64,000 nucleotides of DNA from Dorea_A sp016295505 (GCF_039832105.1 NZ_JBDOHS010000006.1:1-64000), one strand, 5' to 3'. Counted from the stretch's first letter, positions 34,435-43,150 are shown. A program made the numbers and translations. The notes: a model not told the origin generated them from the letters alone.

Positions 34435-36603
34435 TTACTTTTTATTATTTCCTTTTGCAGCCGGCTTCTTACCGATCTTTACCTTCATTACATACCACAG
34501 CGCACCTGTAATACATACAGAAGAATATCCGCCGCATATGATACCTGCCATCAGAGGAGCTGCAAATTCACGAATAGAACTTACTCCCATGATAAACAGT
34601 ACCGCTACCATGACAAATGTTGTCAGTGAAGTATAGATACTTCTTGTAAGGGTCTGAGTAATACTCTTATTCACCACATCTGCAAGATCTGTTGTCTTCG
34701 TCTGGTAATGAAGTTCCTCACGGATACGGTCAAAGATAACGATGGTTGCATTGATAGAGTAACCAACGATCGTCAGCATACAAGCAATAAATGTATTACC
34801 AACTGAGATTCTCGTCACTGCATAGAATGCCAGTACCACCAGTACATCATGCAGCAATGCTGTTACTGCACTCGTTGCAAAGCGCACATCTTTGAAACGG
34901 AACCAGATATACAGAAGCATGAAGATCGTTGCTATGATCACTGCAACAACTGCGTCCTGACGCATCTCATTGCTGATCGTAGAACTGATATTCTCTGCTG
35001 TTATCGTAGATTCATCTACCCCAAAGTTCTCTGCCAGTGCCTGATTCAGTGCTTCACGCTGATCCAGCTCCAGTGTCACTGTTTTGATGATCACCTGGTT
35101 GGAACCGGCCACCTTCTGTGTCTGTACATTATGATCTCCTGTTACTTCTTCTACCACAGGAACGATCTCCTGATCGATCTCATCAATTGTATAATCTTTA
35201 TCAAATTCTACCGTTGTAGAGGTACCGCCCTTGAAGTCCAGACCATAAGCAAGTGCTCCGTTTCCTTTGGAGGAATTCACACCCATCACTACAAATCCGA
35301 TCAGAATGACCGCCAGTGATACTGCAAAAAATACATGTTTCTTTCCAAGGAAATTGATCGGTGTTCTTTCTTTTTTCGGACGATAATACAGTTTTTCACT
35401 CTTAAAGCCGATTCCATAGAACGCAAATACGATCAGACGTGTGATCACCAGTGCAGTGAACATGGATACGATAATACCGATTGCCAGTGTCTGTGCAAAT
35501 CCTTTTACCGTACCGGAACCCTTGAACCAGAGCACTGCTGCCGCGATCAGGGTCGTAACATTACCGTCAACGATCGCAGACATTGCTTTCTGGAAACCTG
35601 TCTTCAGAGAATTCTTGACACTCTTTCCTTTTGTCATCTCTTCACGTACACGCGCAAAGATGATAACGTTCGCATCAACCGCCATACCGATACTCAAGAT
35701 GATACCTGCAATACCCGGAAGTGTCAGCGTGATATTAAATGCATTCAATATTAGTAACACAATCTCTGTATAAATAATCAGGGCAAGGCTGGATGCCAGA
35801 CCCGGAAGGTAATATACCCAGATCATAAACAGGAATATGATGATCAGACCGATCACACCTGCTTTCAAGCTGGTGCTGACTGCCTGTTCGCCAAGCTGTG
35901 CTCCGACTACGTTGGAACGAAGCTCTTCCAGTTCCAGCTTCAGACCACCGATACGGATCGTAGAAGCCAGATTATCCGCCTCTTCATAAGTAAAATCTCC
36001 GGTAATATAAGCCTGTCCGCCGGTAATCGCCTGCTGTACGACCGGACTGCTGATGACTTCGCCGTCATAGATAATGGAAATCTGATTTCCGACATTCGCT
36101 TCTGTCGCCTCTGCAAACTTTTCTGTTCCCTCTTCATTCAGATTCAGTTCTACAGAATATTCCTTATTTCCCATATCGTCCTCACCGGCTTTTGCTGACG
36201 CACTCTTTACGTCAGAACCGGTAAGCACCGTCTCTCCGTCCTGTGTCTGGAATTCCAGAGATCCCGGTTTTCCAAGTTCATCCAGAATCGCATTGGCATC
36301 TGTTACACCCGGTATCTCAATATTGATACGGTCTTTTCCTTCCTGATACACGCTGGACTCATTGCTGTACTGTTCCACACGCTTCTGGAGCTTGTAGATC
36401 GTATCACTCATCTCTTCATCCGTCGGATTGTCATCCTTTACCTGGTAAGTGATGCTGACACCACCTGCCAGATCCAGTCCCAGTTTGATATTTTTCATCG
36501 CACCGGTTCCTGTTTTACCGAATCCCACCAGAACTGCAAATCCCATGAGCGCAATCAGGATTCCAGCCAGGACAAGACTCAGTATGCTCTTTCCTTTTTT
36601 CAT
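34435..36603 (-). CDS. secDF: Fused protein-export membrane protein SecDF
   Basis: This membrane protein uses the proton motive force to help the Sec translocon release exported proteins. The 722 residues fuse SecD (about 1-420) and SecF (about 430-722), giving twelve expected membrane segments; SecD shows KLGLDLAGGVSITYQV, the P1 domain and SIGMAVDANVIIFARVREEM, and SecF shows YGLDFKGGTSTTVEF and GYSINATIVIFDRIREEL. The ATG at 36603 has an AAGGAAGTAAAAG site. It follows the SCIFF maturase gene, the usual clostridial order. No yajC gene is present in this cluster. Confidence 0.96.
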   Translation of the reverse strand: MKKGKSILSLVLAGILIALMGFAVLVGFGKTGTGAMKNIKLGLDLAGGVSITYQVKDDNPTDEEMSDTIYKLQKRVEQYSNESSVYQEGKDRINIEIPGVTDANAILDELGKPGSLEFQTQDGETVLTGSDVKSASAKAGEDDMGNKEYSVELNLNEEGTEKFAEATEANVGNQISIIYDGEVISSPVVQQAITGGQAYITGDFTYEEADNLASTIRIGGLKLELEELRSNVVGAQLGEQAVSTSLKAGVIGLIIIFLFMIWVYYLPGLASSLALIIYTEIVLLILNAFNITLTLPGIAGIILSIGMAVDANVIIFARVREEMTKGKSVKNSLKTGFQKAMSAIVDGNVTTLIAAAVLWFKGSGTVKGFAQTLAIGIIVSMFTALVITRLIVFAFYGIGFKSEKLYYRPKKERTPINFLGKKHVFFAVSLAVILIGFVVMGVNSSKGNGALAYGLDFKGGTSTTVEFDKDYTIDEIDQEIVPVVEEVTGDHNVQTQKVAGSNQVIIKTVTLELDQREALNQALAENFGVDESTITAENISSTISNEMRQDAVVAVIIATIFMLLYIWFRFKDVRFATSAVTALLHDVLVVLAFYAVTRISVGNTFIACMLTIVGYSINATIVIFDRIREELHYQTKTTDLADVVNKSITQTLTRSIYTSLTTFVMVAVLFIMGVSSIREFAAPLMAGIICGGYSSVCITGALWYVMKVKIGKKPAAKGNNKK

Positions 36604-36638
36604 CTTTTACTTCCTTTCTGCCTTTATGATTGGTATTA

Positions 36639-38030
36639 TTACTCTGCAAGCGCAGCCTTTATCATAATCGCACATTCCACACGCTTCCGCTGCATTTCAC
36701 AGCCGATCTCATATGTATCGTGGATCGTTCCATGGAAATTATAGGAATTGGCCATACATCCTCCACTGCAATAGAACTTGGCAAAACAGTTCTTACAGTT
36801 CTCTTTGGAGTATACGTTACAGCTTCTGAAATCGTCCGCGATCTCAGGTCTTACAATCCCGTCATCTACATTTCCCATCAGGAAATCCTCCTGCCCAACA
36901 AACTGATGGCACGGATACAGATCTCCCCATGGGGTCACTGCCAGATACTCTGTTCCGGAACCACAACCGGACAGTCTCTTGGCAACACAAGGCCCACCGT
37001 TTAAGTCTATCATAAAATGAAAGAAATTAAAACCTTTTCCTTCTTTTTCACGCTCAATCATGATCTTTGCAAGCTTGTCATACTCTTCCATGATCTGCGG
37101 CAGATCTTCCTTTCGAATTGCATACGGATCACTTTCTTCTCCGACTACCGGTTCGATGGACATCTGTTTGAATCCAAGATCTGCAAAATGCAGGATGTCA
37201 TTGGAAAAATCCAGGTTATTTCTGGTAAATGTTCCGCGGATGTAATACTTCTCCTGATTGCGGCTGTCCGCCAGTTTCTGAAACTTCGGAACGATCAGTT
37301 CATAGCTTCCTTTTCCATTTCGGAACGGACGCATCTGATCATTGATTTCTTTTCTTCCGTCAAGACTTAAGACAACATTATCCATCTCTTTATTGATAAA
37401 TTCCTGAATCTCATCATTCAGAAGTACGCCGTTCGTCGTAACCGTGAAACGGAAGTGCTTATCATGAATCTTTTCCTGCTCTCTTCCGTATGCCACCAGG
37501 TCTTTGACCACCTGCCAGTTCATCAGAGGCTCTCCTCCAAAGAAATCCACTTCCAGATTATGCCGGTTACCGGAATTCGCGATCAGAAAGTCCAGCGCTT
37601 TCTTTCCGACTTCGTAGCTCATCAGCGCACGTCTTCCATGGTACTCGCCTTCCTCCGCAAAACAGTACTTACATGCAAGATTACAGTCATGGGCAATATG
37701 GAGACAGAGTGCTTTTACAACCGTTTTCCTCTGTTTCACAATATCAACCATACATTCATATGTATCTTTTACAAACAGCTGTCCGCCTTCTGTCAGTTCG
37801 ATCACATCTGCCAGTGCATCCCGGATCTCATCCGCTTCATAGGTCTGTCCCAGTTCTGCATTCAGCTTTTTCAGTACTTCCGGCTGCTTCAAAGATTCTG
37901 CCGTCGGTTCCTCCTCCGGCGCGTATAACTTCTCTATCACGTCATAGCATACATCATCTACTACATGGACAGATCCACTGTAGACATCCATGACAATATT
38001 ATATCCATTATTACGATACTGGTGTATCAA
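36639..38030 (-). CDS. scfB: SCIFF radical SAM peptide maturase
   Basis: This SPASM-type radical SAM enzyme forms thioether bonds between Cys and Thr in the SCIFF peptide encoded just upstream; the homologue CteB is characterised. The 463 residues start with a peptide-binding domain (IHQYRNNGYNIVMDVYSGSVHVVDD), then the iron-sulfur motif CNLACKYCF, FFGGEPLMNW, and a C-terminal Cys-rich domain (PCHQF, CKNCFAKFYCSGGC) for auxiliary clusters. I start at a TTG at 38030, ten bases after GGGAG; the longer in-frame form to 38108 reads through the intercistronic hairpin and does not match the family N-terminus. The gene precedes secDF by 35 bases. Confidence 0.93.
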   Translation of the reverse strand: MIHQYRNNGYNIVMDVYSGSVHVVDDVCYDVIEKLYAPEEEPTAESLKQPEVLKKLNAELGQTYEADEIRDALADVIELTEGGQLFVKDTYECMVDIVKQRKTVVKALCLHIAHDCNLACKYCFAEEGEYHGRRALMSYEVGKKALDFLIANSGNRHNLEVDFFGGEPLMNWQVVKDLVAYGREQEKIHDKHFRFTVTTNGVLLNDEIQEFINKEMDNVVLSLDGRKEINDQMRPFRNGKGSYELIVPKFQKLADSRNQEKYYIRGTFTRNNLDFSNDILHFADLGFKQMSIEPVVGEESDPYAIRKEDLPQIMEEYDKLAKIMIEREKEGKGFNFFHFMIDLNGGPCVAKRLSGCGSGTEYLAVTPWGDLYPCHQFVGQEDFLMGNVDDGIVRPEIADDFRSCNVYSKENCKNCFAKFYCSGGCMANSYNFHGTIHDTYEIGCEMQRKRVECAIMIKAALAE

Positions 38031-38071
38031 GGCTATTGTTCTCCCTTCTATAAATCCATGGACAACAAGAA

Positions 38072-38094
38072 ACAGCGACCCATAAGACCGCTGT
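38072..38094 (-). terminator. Hairpin between SCIFF peptide and maturase genes
   Basis: ACAGCG (38072-38077) pairs with CGCTGT (38089-38094); TTCTTGTTGT follows on the minus strand. It lies between scfA and scfB and probably reduces maturase expression relative to its peptide substrate. Confidence 0.65.
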
Positions 38095-38119
38095 CCCGAG
38101 TATTCCATATGGTTTTAAA

Positions 38120-38260
38120 TTATTTGTTGTGTTCGCAAGTCTGGTTTCCTACTGTACAGGAAGTCTTACATGCTGACTGGCAAGATGTCTGACATTCGCC
38201 GCATCCGCTCTTTTTCAGATTGCTGTTCATGGGTTTGTTCAATGATTTCACATGTTTCAT
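38120..38260 (-). CDS. scfA: SCIFF ribosomal peptide precursor (six cysteines in forty-five residues)
   Basis: A 46-residue peptide too short for usual gene finders. It begins MKHVKSLNKPMNSNLKKSG and then has six cysteines at positions 20, 23, 27, 31, 35 and 42, three of them close to Thr or Ser residues that act as thioether acceptors in this family. The ATG at 38260 follows AAGGAGGG by eight bases, and a strong promoter lies 37 bases upstream. The maturase gene follows. The SCIFF family is nearly universal in Clostridia; the function of the mature peptide is not known. Confidence 0.96.
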   Translation of the reverse strand: MKHVKSLNKPMNSNLKKSGCGECQTSCQSACKTSCTVGNQTCEHNK

Positions 38261-38296
38261 GACCGTATCCCTCCTTACCTTTGCTTAACTTATGCT

Positions 38297-38325
38297 ATTA
38301 TAACATCTTGGTAATATTTTCGCAA
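38297..38325 (-). promoter_or_regulatory. Promoter of scfA-scfB
   Basis: The -35 TTGCGA (38320-38325) and a perfect -10 TATAAT (38297-38302) are 17 bases apart. Confidence 0.8.
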
Positions 38326-38377
38326 TCCTTTTATATTGCCTGTGAAATATTTATGTTTTGTAAAACCTCCCTCTGTT

Positions 38378-38752
38378 TCAGGATATCATTCCTCCGATCA
38401 TACCGCCTCCTGCACAGAGGATCAGAGTCGTCACCATGCCGGTTCCGTTTCCTTTCAGTGTATGATATACCCCGAGCGTAATCAGAAGCAGCAGGGCAAA
38501 ATAACCGATCCCTATCCCCAGTCCCCAGATGAATCTCCTGGTTCTGGCAAGCTTGCCGATCACGATTCCGCCAATCAGTGTCGATACCACATAGATAGCA
38601 GTAATGGCCGCCCGAACGATCCCCTCATTTAATTCCAGTTTATACAAAGCCATTGCAAGCACGAGCAGCAGTATTCCTGTAATCACATAGGCAACCAGAA
38701 GCGACTTGAGCACCCACATCACTTTGGAATCTTTTTGCATTCTTCTATTCAT
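38378..38752 (-). CDS. TIGR04086-type small membrane protein
   Basis: The 124-residue protein has four hydrophobic segments (about 12-33, 43-64, 71-90 and 104-122) separated by short basic or acidic turns, with a GGxxxGG-rich end (CAGGGMIGGMIS). It matches the layout of the TIGR04086 family, which sits beside scfA and yajC/secDF in many Clostridia. No enzymatic motif is visible and the function is unknown; the location suggests a link to export or to the SCIFF system. The ATG at 38752 is used; ATG codon 5 is possible. Confidence 0.8.
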   Translation of the reverse strand: MNRRMQKDSKVMWVLKSLLVAYVITGILLLVLAMALYKLELNEGIVRAAITAIYVVSTLIGGIVIGKLARTRRFIWGLGIGIGYFALLLLITLGVYHTLKGNGTGMVTTLILCAGGGMIGGMIS

Positions 38753-38805
38753 CCCATCCCTCCTTGTCTATCACAGGTTATGATGAGAAAATTCATTTTA
38801 TTCCA

Positions 38806-39354
38806 CTATTGTTCCATCTGCCTTCCCAGAAAAACAGCGGCACAGGATGCCATCTTCTGTTCTGCCTCGGTCAGTTTCTTTTTCTCTTCTTTCGACAGAA
38901 GAATCACTCCTCCGATCACATCTCCTTCGCAGATGATCGGACAGATCACCTCATATGCATACGCTTCCCCTGACCCATCTGTAAGCGGAACATATTTCTT
39001 CTCTCCGTATGCTGCTGCCATCGGTTTCCGCTCCTCCAGAAGTTTCTCAAGTGACCTGCTGATATATTGATCCTGCAGTTCTTTCCTGCCACTTCCGGAG
39101 GCTGCAATAATCTGATCCATATCGCAGACACACACCAGACAGCCAACCGTCTGAGACAAACTTTCTGCATATTGTCTGGCAAATGTAGACAATTCTCCGA
39201 TCGGAGAATATTTTTTCAGGATGATCTCACCTTCCCGGTCTGTAAAGATTTCCAGCGGATCCCCCTCCCGGATCCTTAATGTTCGCCTGATCTCCTTTGG
39301 GATGACCACCCGTCCAAGATCATCGATTCTTCTCACGATACCTGTAGCTTTCAT
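38806..39354 (-). CDS. spoVT: SpoVT-like AbrB-family transition regulator
   Basis: SpoVT is a DNA-binding regulator of forespore genes under SigG. The 182 residues have an N-terminal AbrB swapped-hairpin domain (MKATGIVRRIDDLGRVVIPKEIRRTLRI) and a C-terminal GAF-like domain (about 55-180). The start at 39354 lies eight bases after GGAGG and matches the family; a GTG-like longer frame is rejected. The ribosome site is part of a long inverted repeat (39363-39426) that could restrict translation. Clostridia often carry several paralogues, so an SpoVT-like regulator with a different role is the alternative. Confidence 0.9.
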   Translation of the reverse strand: MKATGIVRRIDDLGRVVIPKEIRRTLRIREGDPLEIFTDREGEIILKKYSPIGELSTFARQYAESLSQTVGCLVCVCDMDQIIAASGSGRKELQDQYISRSLEKLLEERKPMAAAYGEKKYVPLTDGSGEAYAYEVICPIICEGDVIGGVILLSKEEKKKLTEAEQKMASCAAVFLGRQMEQ

Positions 39355-39362
39355 ATAAAAAT

Positions 39363-39426
39363 CCTCCATTTGCAGTACCTTTTAACTTAACTTTCCGTTT
39401 CTGGAAATAGTATCTGTAAATGGAGG
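39363..39426. repeat. Long inverted repeat covering the spoVT ribosome site
   Basis: CCTCCATTTGCAG (39363-39375) and CTGTAAATGGAGG (39414-39426) pair over 13 bases with one mismatch, and an inner TTTCC/GGAAA pair lies in the 38-base loop. In the spoVT transcript the 3' arm contains the GGAGG ribosome site, followed by ATTTTTAT and the start codon; it also resembles a terminator for the upstream reductase gene. Confidence 0.7.
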
Positions 39427-39473
39427 GTTTTTATACCTGTTTCTTCCGGGTTGTACTGCAATCTCACTCTTTT

Positions 39474-40505
39474 TTACCGGGTTACAGATACTTTCCCTTC
39501 CAAAACCGCTTTATAATCTTCATAATTTCTGCGAAGCATTTCCGGAGGATTCAATCCATATGGACATCTACTGGCACACGCTCCACAATTGATACAGTTT
39601 TCAATTTTCTTCATATTCTCCTGCCATACTTCTCCCAAAAAAGTCTGCAACGAAGATCTTCTAAGCAACAGCGACATTCTGGCACAGTTGTTAATCGGAA
39701 TTCCCGCAGGGCAGGGAAGACAATATCCACATCCTCTGCAAAAATCTCCGCTAAGCTCCCGGATGTCATTCTCGATCACTGCCTTCATCTCCTCATCCAT
39801 TACCGGTGGATGATTCATATAGGAAATAAACTCCTGAAGCTCACTTTCTCTTTGAATTCCCCAAACCGGCACAACATGATCATATTGTTCCTGAAAAGCA
39901 TATGCTGCCTTTGCATTATTGATCACACCTCCGGCAAGAGCTTTCATTGCGATAAATCCAATATCTGCTTTTTTGCATGCTTCCACAATCTCCATATCTT
40001 TTTCCGACACAAGATAGCAAAAAGGAAACTGAAGCACCTCATATAGACCAGACGCAATCACTTCTTCAGCAATTGGGATTTTATGGCTTGATATTCCAAT
40101 ATGTTTAATCTTTCCCTGTGATTTTGCTTCCAACGCCGCCTCATACAATCCGGTCCCGTCTCCCGGCTTTGGACAAAACGGAGGATTATGGAACTGATAA
40201 ATATCAATATAATCTGTCTGCAGCCTTTCCAGTGATGCCTCCAGATCCTTCCAGAAATCCTCTGCATTCTTTGCAGGAGTTTTTGTCGCTATGTATACGT
40301 TGTTCCTTACTTTTGACAAAACTCTTCCCAATTTTACTTCACTGTCCGAATAAGTTTTTCCAGTGTCATAGAAATTAATTCCTGCATCATAGGCCATCCA
40401 CAAAAGCTTTTCTGCAGCCTCGTCACTGATTCTCTGAATCGGTAGACCCCCAAACCCGGTTTTGTTCACAATAATTCCTGTTGATCCTAATCTTACTTTT
40501 CCCAT
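39474..40505 (-). CDS. Aldo/keto reductase with C-terminal 4Fe-4S ferredoxin domain
   Basis: A cytoplasmic NAD(P)H-type oxidoreductase of the group that fuses an aldo/keto reductase barrel to a bacterial-ferredoxin module. The 343 residues show the barrel start MGKVRLGSTGIIVNKTGFGGLPIQ, catalytic Asp/Tyr region NFYDTGKTYSDSE, Lys in ATKTP, His in YQFHNPP, then Cys clusters CRGCGYCLPC near 265 and CINCGACASRCPYG near 310. The last Cys set supports one or two iron-sulfur clusters. The ATG at 40505 follows AGGGGCAAAAAG; longer frames run upstream past the promoter -10. It is a single-gene unit with its own promoter. The substrate is unknown. Confidence 0.9.
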   Translation of the reverse strand: MGKVRLGSTGIIVNKTGFGGLPIQRISDEAAEKLLWMAYDAGINFYDTGKTYSDSEVKLGRVLSKVRNNVYIATKTPAKNAEDFWKDLEASLERLQTDYIDIYQFHNPPFCPKPGDGTGLYEAALEAKSQGKIKHIGISSHKIPIAEEVIASGLYEVLQFPFCYLVSEKDMEIVEACKKADIGFIAMKALAGGVINNAKAAYAFQEQYDHVVPVWGIQRESELQEFISYMNHPPVMDEEMKAVIENDIRELSGDFCRGCGYCLPCPAGIPINNCARMSLLLRRSSLQTFLGEVWQENMKKIENCINCGACASRCPYGLNPPEMLRRNYEDYKAVLEGKVSVTR

Positions 40506-40527
40506 CTTTTTGCCCCTTTTTTTTTTC

Positions 40528-40556
40528 ATTATACAAAAAGGATCTATTGAAGTCAA
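40528..40556 (-). promoter_or_regulatory. Promoter of aldo/keto reductase gene
   Basis: The -35 TTGACT (40551-40556) and perfect -10 TATAAT (40528-40533) are 17 bases apart, 22 bases before the ATG. Confidence 0.82.
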
Positions 40557-40583
40557 AACATTATTAATAATCTATAGTATTTT

Positions 40584-41441
40584 TTATACAACGATCCGCA
40601 TGCAGATATAATTTTTATCATCCACTTTATCTGTACATACGAAGATATCGCCTTTATACTTCTGGATCAGCATTCTGGCATTATATAACCCAAGCCCGTG
40701 CTTCCCCGCATCACTTTTCGTCGAATATCCTTTTTCAAAAAAGCGGTTGATCTCACCGACTTTTTCTTCATCGATCTGGTTCTTTATGGAAAATACCAGT
40801 CTGTCGTTTTCAGAATCAATCTCCATTGCGACCTGATTCTTTGCTTCTGTGCATGCCTCATAGGCATTATCGACCAGTGTCCCCACAATTTCGATCAGAT
40901 GATGCTCAGAGATACCGGAGATAATCTCCAGACTCTTTACTTCCACCTCTGTTTTTACATAAGAAGGTGCCCTTACGATCTTGCTGTAAAGGAATCCGGC
41001 CAGTACTTTGTCACTGATCCGCAGGAGTGGAAGACATTGCCTGCTTTCATCATCTCTGACTACTTCCGTGATATATTCCGACTGCCTTGCCACCAGTTCT
41101 TCATAATTATCCACTGTCAGATGCATATTCAATATGGCATTCATATGATTATCAAATTCATGCTGCTTGATACGAATCTCCTTAACCAGTTCTTCCAATG
41201 GCTGGATATAGTGCTGATACAGCTTTATCTCGGCCTCCTGCTTCAACATGATCATATATGTCTTGCGCCAGTCTGCAATTCCCCATATGATCACAACAAC
41301 CATCAGCAGAAACATAAGGAAGATCCGATAATCAAATGTTCTGCTGATCAGAAAATCCACAACCAGATATACGGACACCAGAAGTGCCAGCACACAAAAG
41401 ATTCGATATAAAAACTTTCTTACCCACTCAATCACTGACAA
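40584..41441 (-). CDS. GHKL-type sensor histidine kinase
   Basis: A membrane kinase of the AgrC/NatK-like group. The 285 residues have two hydrophobic segments (about 9-30 and 40-55), a coiled region with the phospho-acceptor candidate His in KQHEFDNHMNAIL (about 93), and a GHKL ATPase domain with LVDNAYEA and KHGLGLYN. The sensor part is short, so the signal is probably membrane-embedded or small. Its 5' end overlaps the LytTR regulator gene by 14 bases. No peptide pheromone or AgrB-like gene is nearby, so it does not look like a complete Agr system. Confidence 0.9.
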   Translation of the reverse strand: MSVIEWVRKFLYRIFCVLALLVSVYLVVDFLISRTFDYRIFLMFLLMVVVIIWGIADWRKTYMIMLKQEAEIKLYQHYIQPLEELVKEIRIKQHEFDNHMNAILNMHLTVDNYEELVARQSEYITEVVRDDESRQCLPLLRISDKVLAGFLYSKIVRAPSYVKTEVEVKSLEIISGISEHHLIEIVGTLVDNAYEACTEAKNQVAMEIDSENDRLVFSIKNQIDEEKVGEINRFFEKGYSTKSDAGKHGLGLYNARMLIQKYKGDIFVCTDKVDDKNYICMRIVV

Positions 41442-42150
41442 TCCTCCCGATCTCTGACTTATACGTCACACCGATCTCCACAACATCCGTACAGTCCTTT
41501 AACTTTATTACACGGTTCACCATATCAAAGTACTCCACTTCTCTTCGGTTGACCACAAACATCCGATGACACTGAAGAAACATATCCTCCGGAATCTTCG
41601 TAAGAATCTGCTTCAGGCTGATATACGGAATATCCCAGTCTCCGTTTTTCATATGGATCCGTATTCCCCTTGGAATCGCTTCTATATATCGAATATTATC
41701 ACATTTCACCTGATAGTTGACGCCATCCTTCTTGACATGGATGACCGGAGGATCCTCCTGTTTTTCCTTATCCAGCACTTTACGAACCACTTCCTGCACC
41801 TGTTCCTGACAAAACGGCTTCATAATATACTGATAACAGTGCAGTTCACGGTAAGCCTGCATTTCCATGGCACCGATCGCAGTCACCATCACGATTGGAG
41901 TAAACGTATACCGAAACTGCTCCCGGACTTCTCTTGCAAACAGGATCCCACCGATATCTTCCCGGTTCTCTCCTCCAAGATTCACATCCAGCAGGAACAG
42001 ACCATACCGGATATCTGACTTCAGCAGGTTCTTCGCCTCCGGATAGGAGGAGGCAGTATGTACGCGTATCTCTTCCGAATAATCTATAAGCATCTTTTCC
42101 AAAGCCTCTCTGGAATTCTGATCATCCTCCAGAAGCAACACATGTACCAT
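41428..42150 (-). CDS. LytTR-family response regulator
   Basis: A DNA-binding regulator paired with the GHKL kinase. The 240 residues contain a receiver domain with Asp9/Asp10 and phospho-Asp in LFLLDVNLGG (about 55), the conserved Lys in YIMKPF (about 111), and a C-terminal LytTR domain with IRYIEAIPRGIRIHMKNG and FLQCHRMFVVNRREVEYF. The ATG at 42150 has a GGGGGAGG site only four bases away. Two identical 9-bp repeats 20 bp apart lie just upstream and may be its own binding site. It follows the SPFH gene by 67 bases. Targets are unknown. Confidence 0.91.
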   Translation of the reverse strand: MVHVLLLEDDQNSREALEKMLIDYSEEIRVHTASSYPEAKNLLKSDIRYGLFLLDVNLGGENREDIGGILFAREVREQFRYTFTPIVMVTAIGAMEMQAYRELHCYQYIMKPFCQEQVQEVVRKVLDKEKQEDPPVIHVKKDGVNYQVKCDNIRYIEAIPRGIRIHMKNGDWDIPYISLKQILTKIPEDMFLQCHRMFVVNRREVEYFDMVNRVIKLKDCTDVVEIGVTYKSEIGRIVSD

Positions 42151-42167
42151 CAGACCTCCCCCTCTCT

Positions 42168-42196
42168 GATTCTGTAATTCTGAATATGATTCTGTA
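42168..42196. repeat. Two 9-bp direct repeats upstream of the LytTR gene
   Basis: GATTCTGTA occurs at 42168-42176 and 42188-42196, exactly 20 bases apart; a related GATTCTATG starts at 42201. LytTR proteins bind paired 9-bp repeats about two helical turns apart, so this may be an autoregulatory site. Confidence 0.45.
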
Positions 42197-42217
42197 CCAC
42201 GATTCTATGATCGTTCT

Positions 42218-43147
42218 CTATTCAGCGATGATTTCTTTTGCACTCTTTGCCAGGCCCGCAAGACTCTGAATCTCTGATGGAATAATGATCTTGGTCGCCT
42301 GTCCGTCAGCCGCCTTTTCAAATGCTTCCAGACTCTTCATCGTAAGAACTGCCTCATCTGCACCGGCCTCTTTCAGGAACCGGATACCATCTGCATTGGC
42401 CTTCTGCACTTTCAGGATTGCCTCTGCCTCACCTTCTGCTTCACGGATCATAGCTTCCTTTTTCGCCTCTGCGCGGAGAATCGCTGCCTGTTTTTCTGCC
42501 TCTGCATCCAGAATCGCCGATTCCTTCTGTCCTTCTGCAACCAGGATCGTAGATTTTTTCTCACCTTCCGCACGCAGGATTGCTTCTCTTCGTTCACGCT
42601 CAGCCTTCATCTGCTTCTCCATTGCATCCTGGATCGCTGACGGAGGAATGATATTCTTAAGCTCTACTCGATTGACCTTGATTCCCCATGGATCCGTCGC
42701 CTCATCCAGAGAAGCCCGCATCTTGGTATTGATCGTTTCTCTGGAGGTCAGTGTCTGATCCAGCTCCAGATCACCGATGATATTACGAAGGGTTGTCGCT
42801 GTCAGGTTTTCGATCGCCATGATCGGATTCGCAACACCGTAACAGAACATCTTCGGATCTGTGATCTGATAGAATACAACCGTGTCTATCCGCATGGTTA
42901 CGTTATCTTTTGTAATTACCGGCTGCGGTGCAAAGTCTACTACCTGCTCTTTTAAATCCACTTTTCTCGCCACTCTGTCAATGATCGGCACCTTAAAATG
43001 AAGTCCTGTATTCCAGGTTGCCTGATATGCCCCCAGACGTTCCACAACCATCGCTCTTGCCTGCGGTACGATCTTGATACATGAAACGAGTAAAATCAGA
43101 ATAATAATAACAAGAATGATCAATACAACAAATCCAACACTCAACAT
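42218..43147 (-). CDS. SPFH/Band 7 membrane protein (QmcA/HflC-like)
   Basis: A membrane-anchored protein of the stomatin/prohibitin family that forms oligomers and organises membrane microdomains. The 309 residues have an N-terminal membrane segment (about 3-23), the SPFH domain (about 25-190, with RLGAYQATWNTGLHFKVP) and a long Ala/Glu-rich coiled coil (about 190-260) before a hydrophobic end. The ATG at 43147 follows nfeD by three bases. SPFH plus NfeD is a classic operon pair; NfeD is thought to help the SPFH assembly. The client is not known. Confidence 0.93.
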   Translation of the reverse strand: MLSVGFVVLIILVIIILILLVSCIKIVPQARAMVVERLGAYQATWNTGLHFKVPIIDRVARKVDLKEQVVDFAPQPVITKDNVTMRIDTVVFYQITDPKMFCYGVANPIMAIENLTATTLRNIIGDLELDQTLTSRETINTKMRASLDEATDPWGIKVNRVELKNIIPPSAIQDAMEKQMKAERERREAILRAEGEKKSTILVAEGQKESAILDAEAEKQAAILRAEAKKEAMIREAEGEAEAILKVQKANADGIRFLKEAGADEAVLTMKSLEAFEKAADGQATKIIIPSEIQSLAGLAKSAKEIIAE

Positions 43148-43150
43148 AAG

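Noticed and set aside
40584..42150. Possible Agr-type quorum-sensing locus
   Set aside because: Kinase and LytTR regulator are present, but no AgrB-like protease or peptide gene was found within several kb on either strand.
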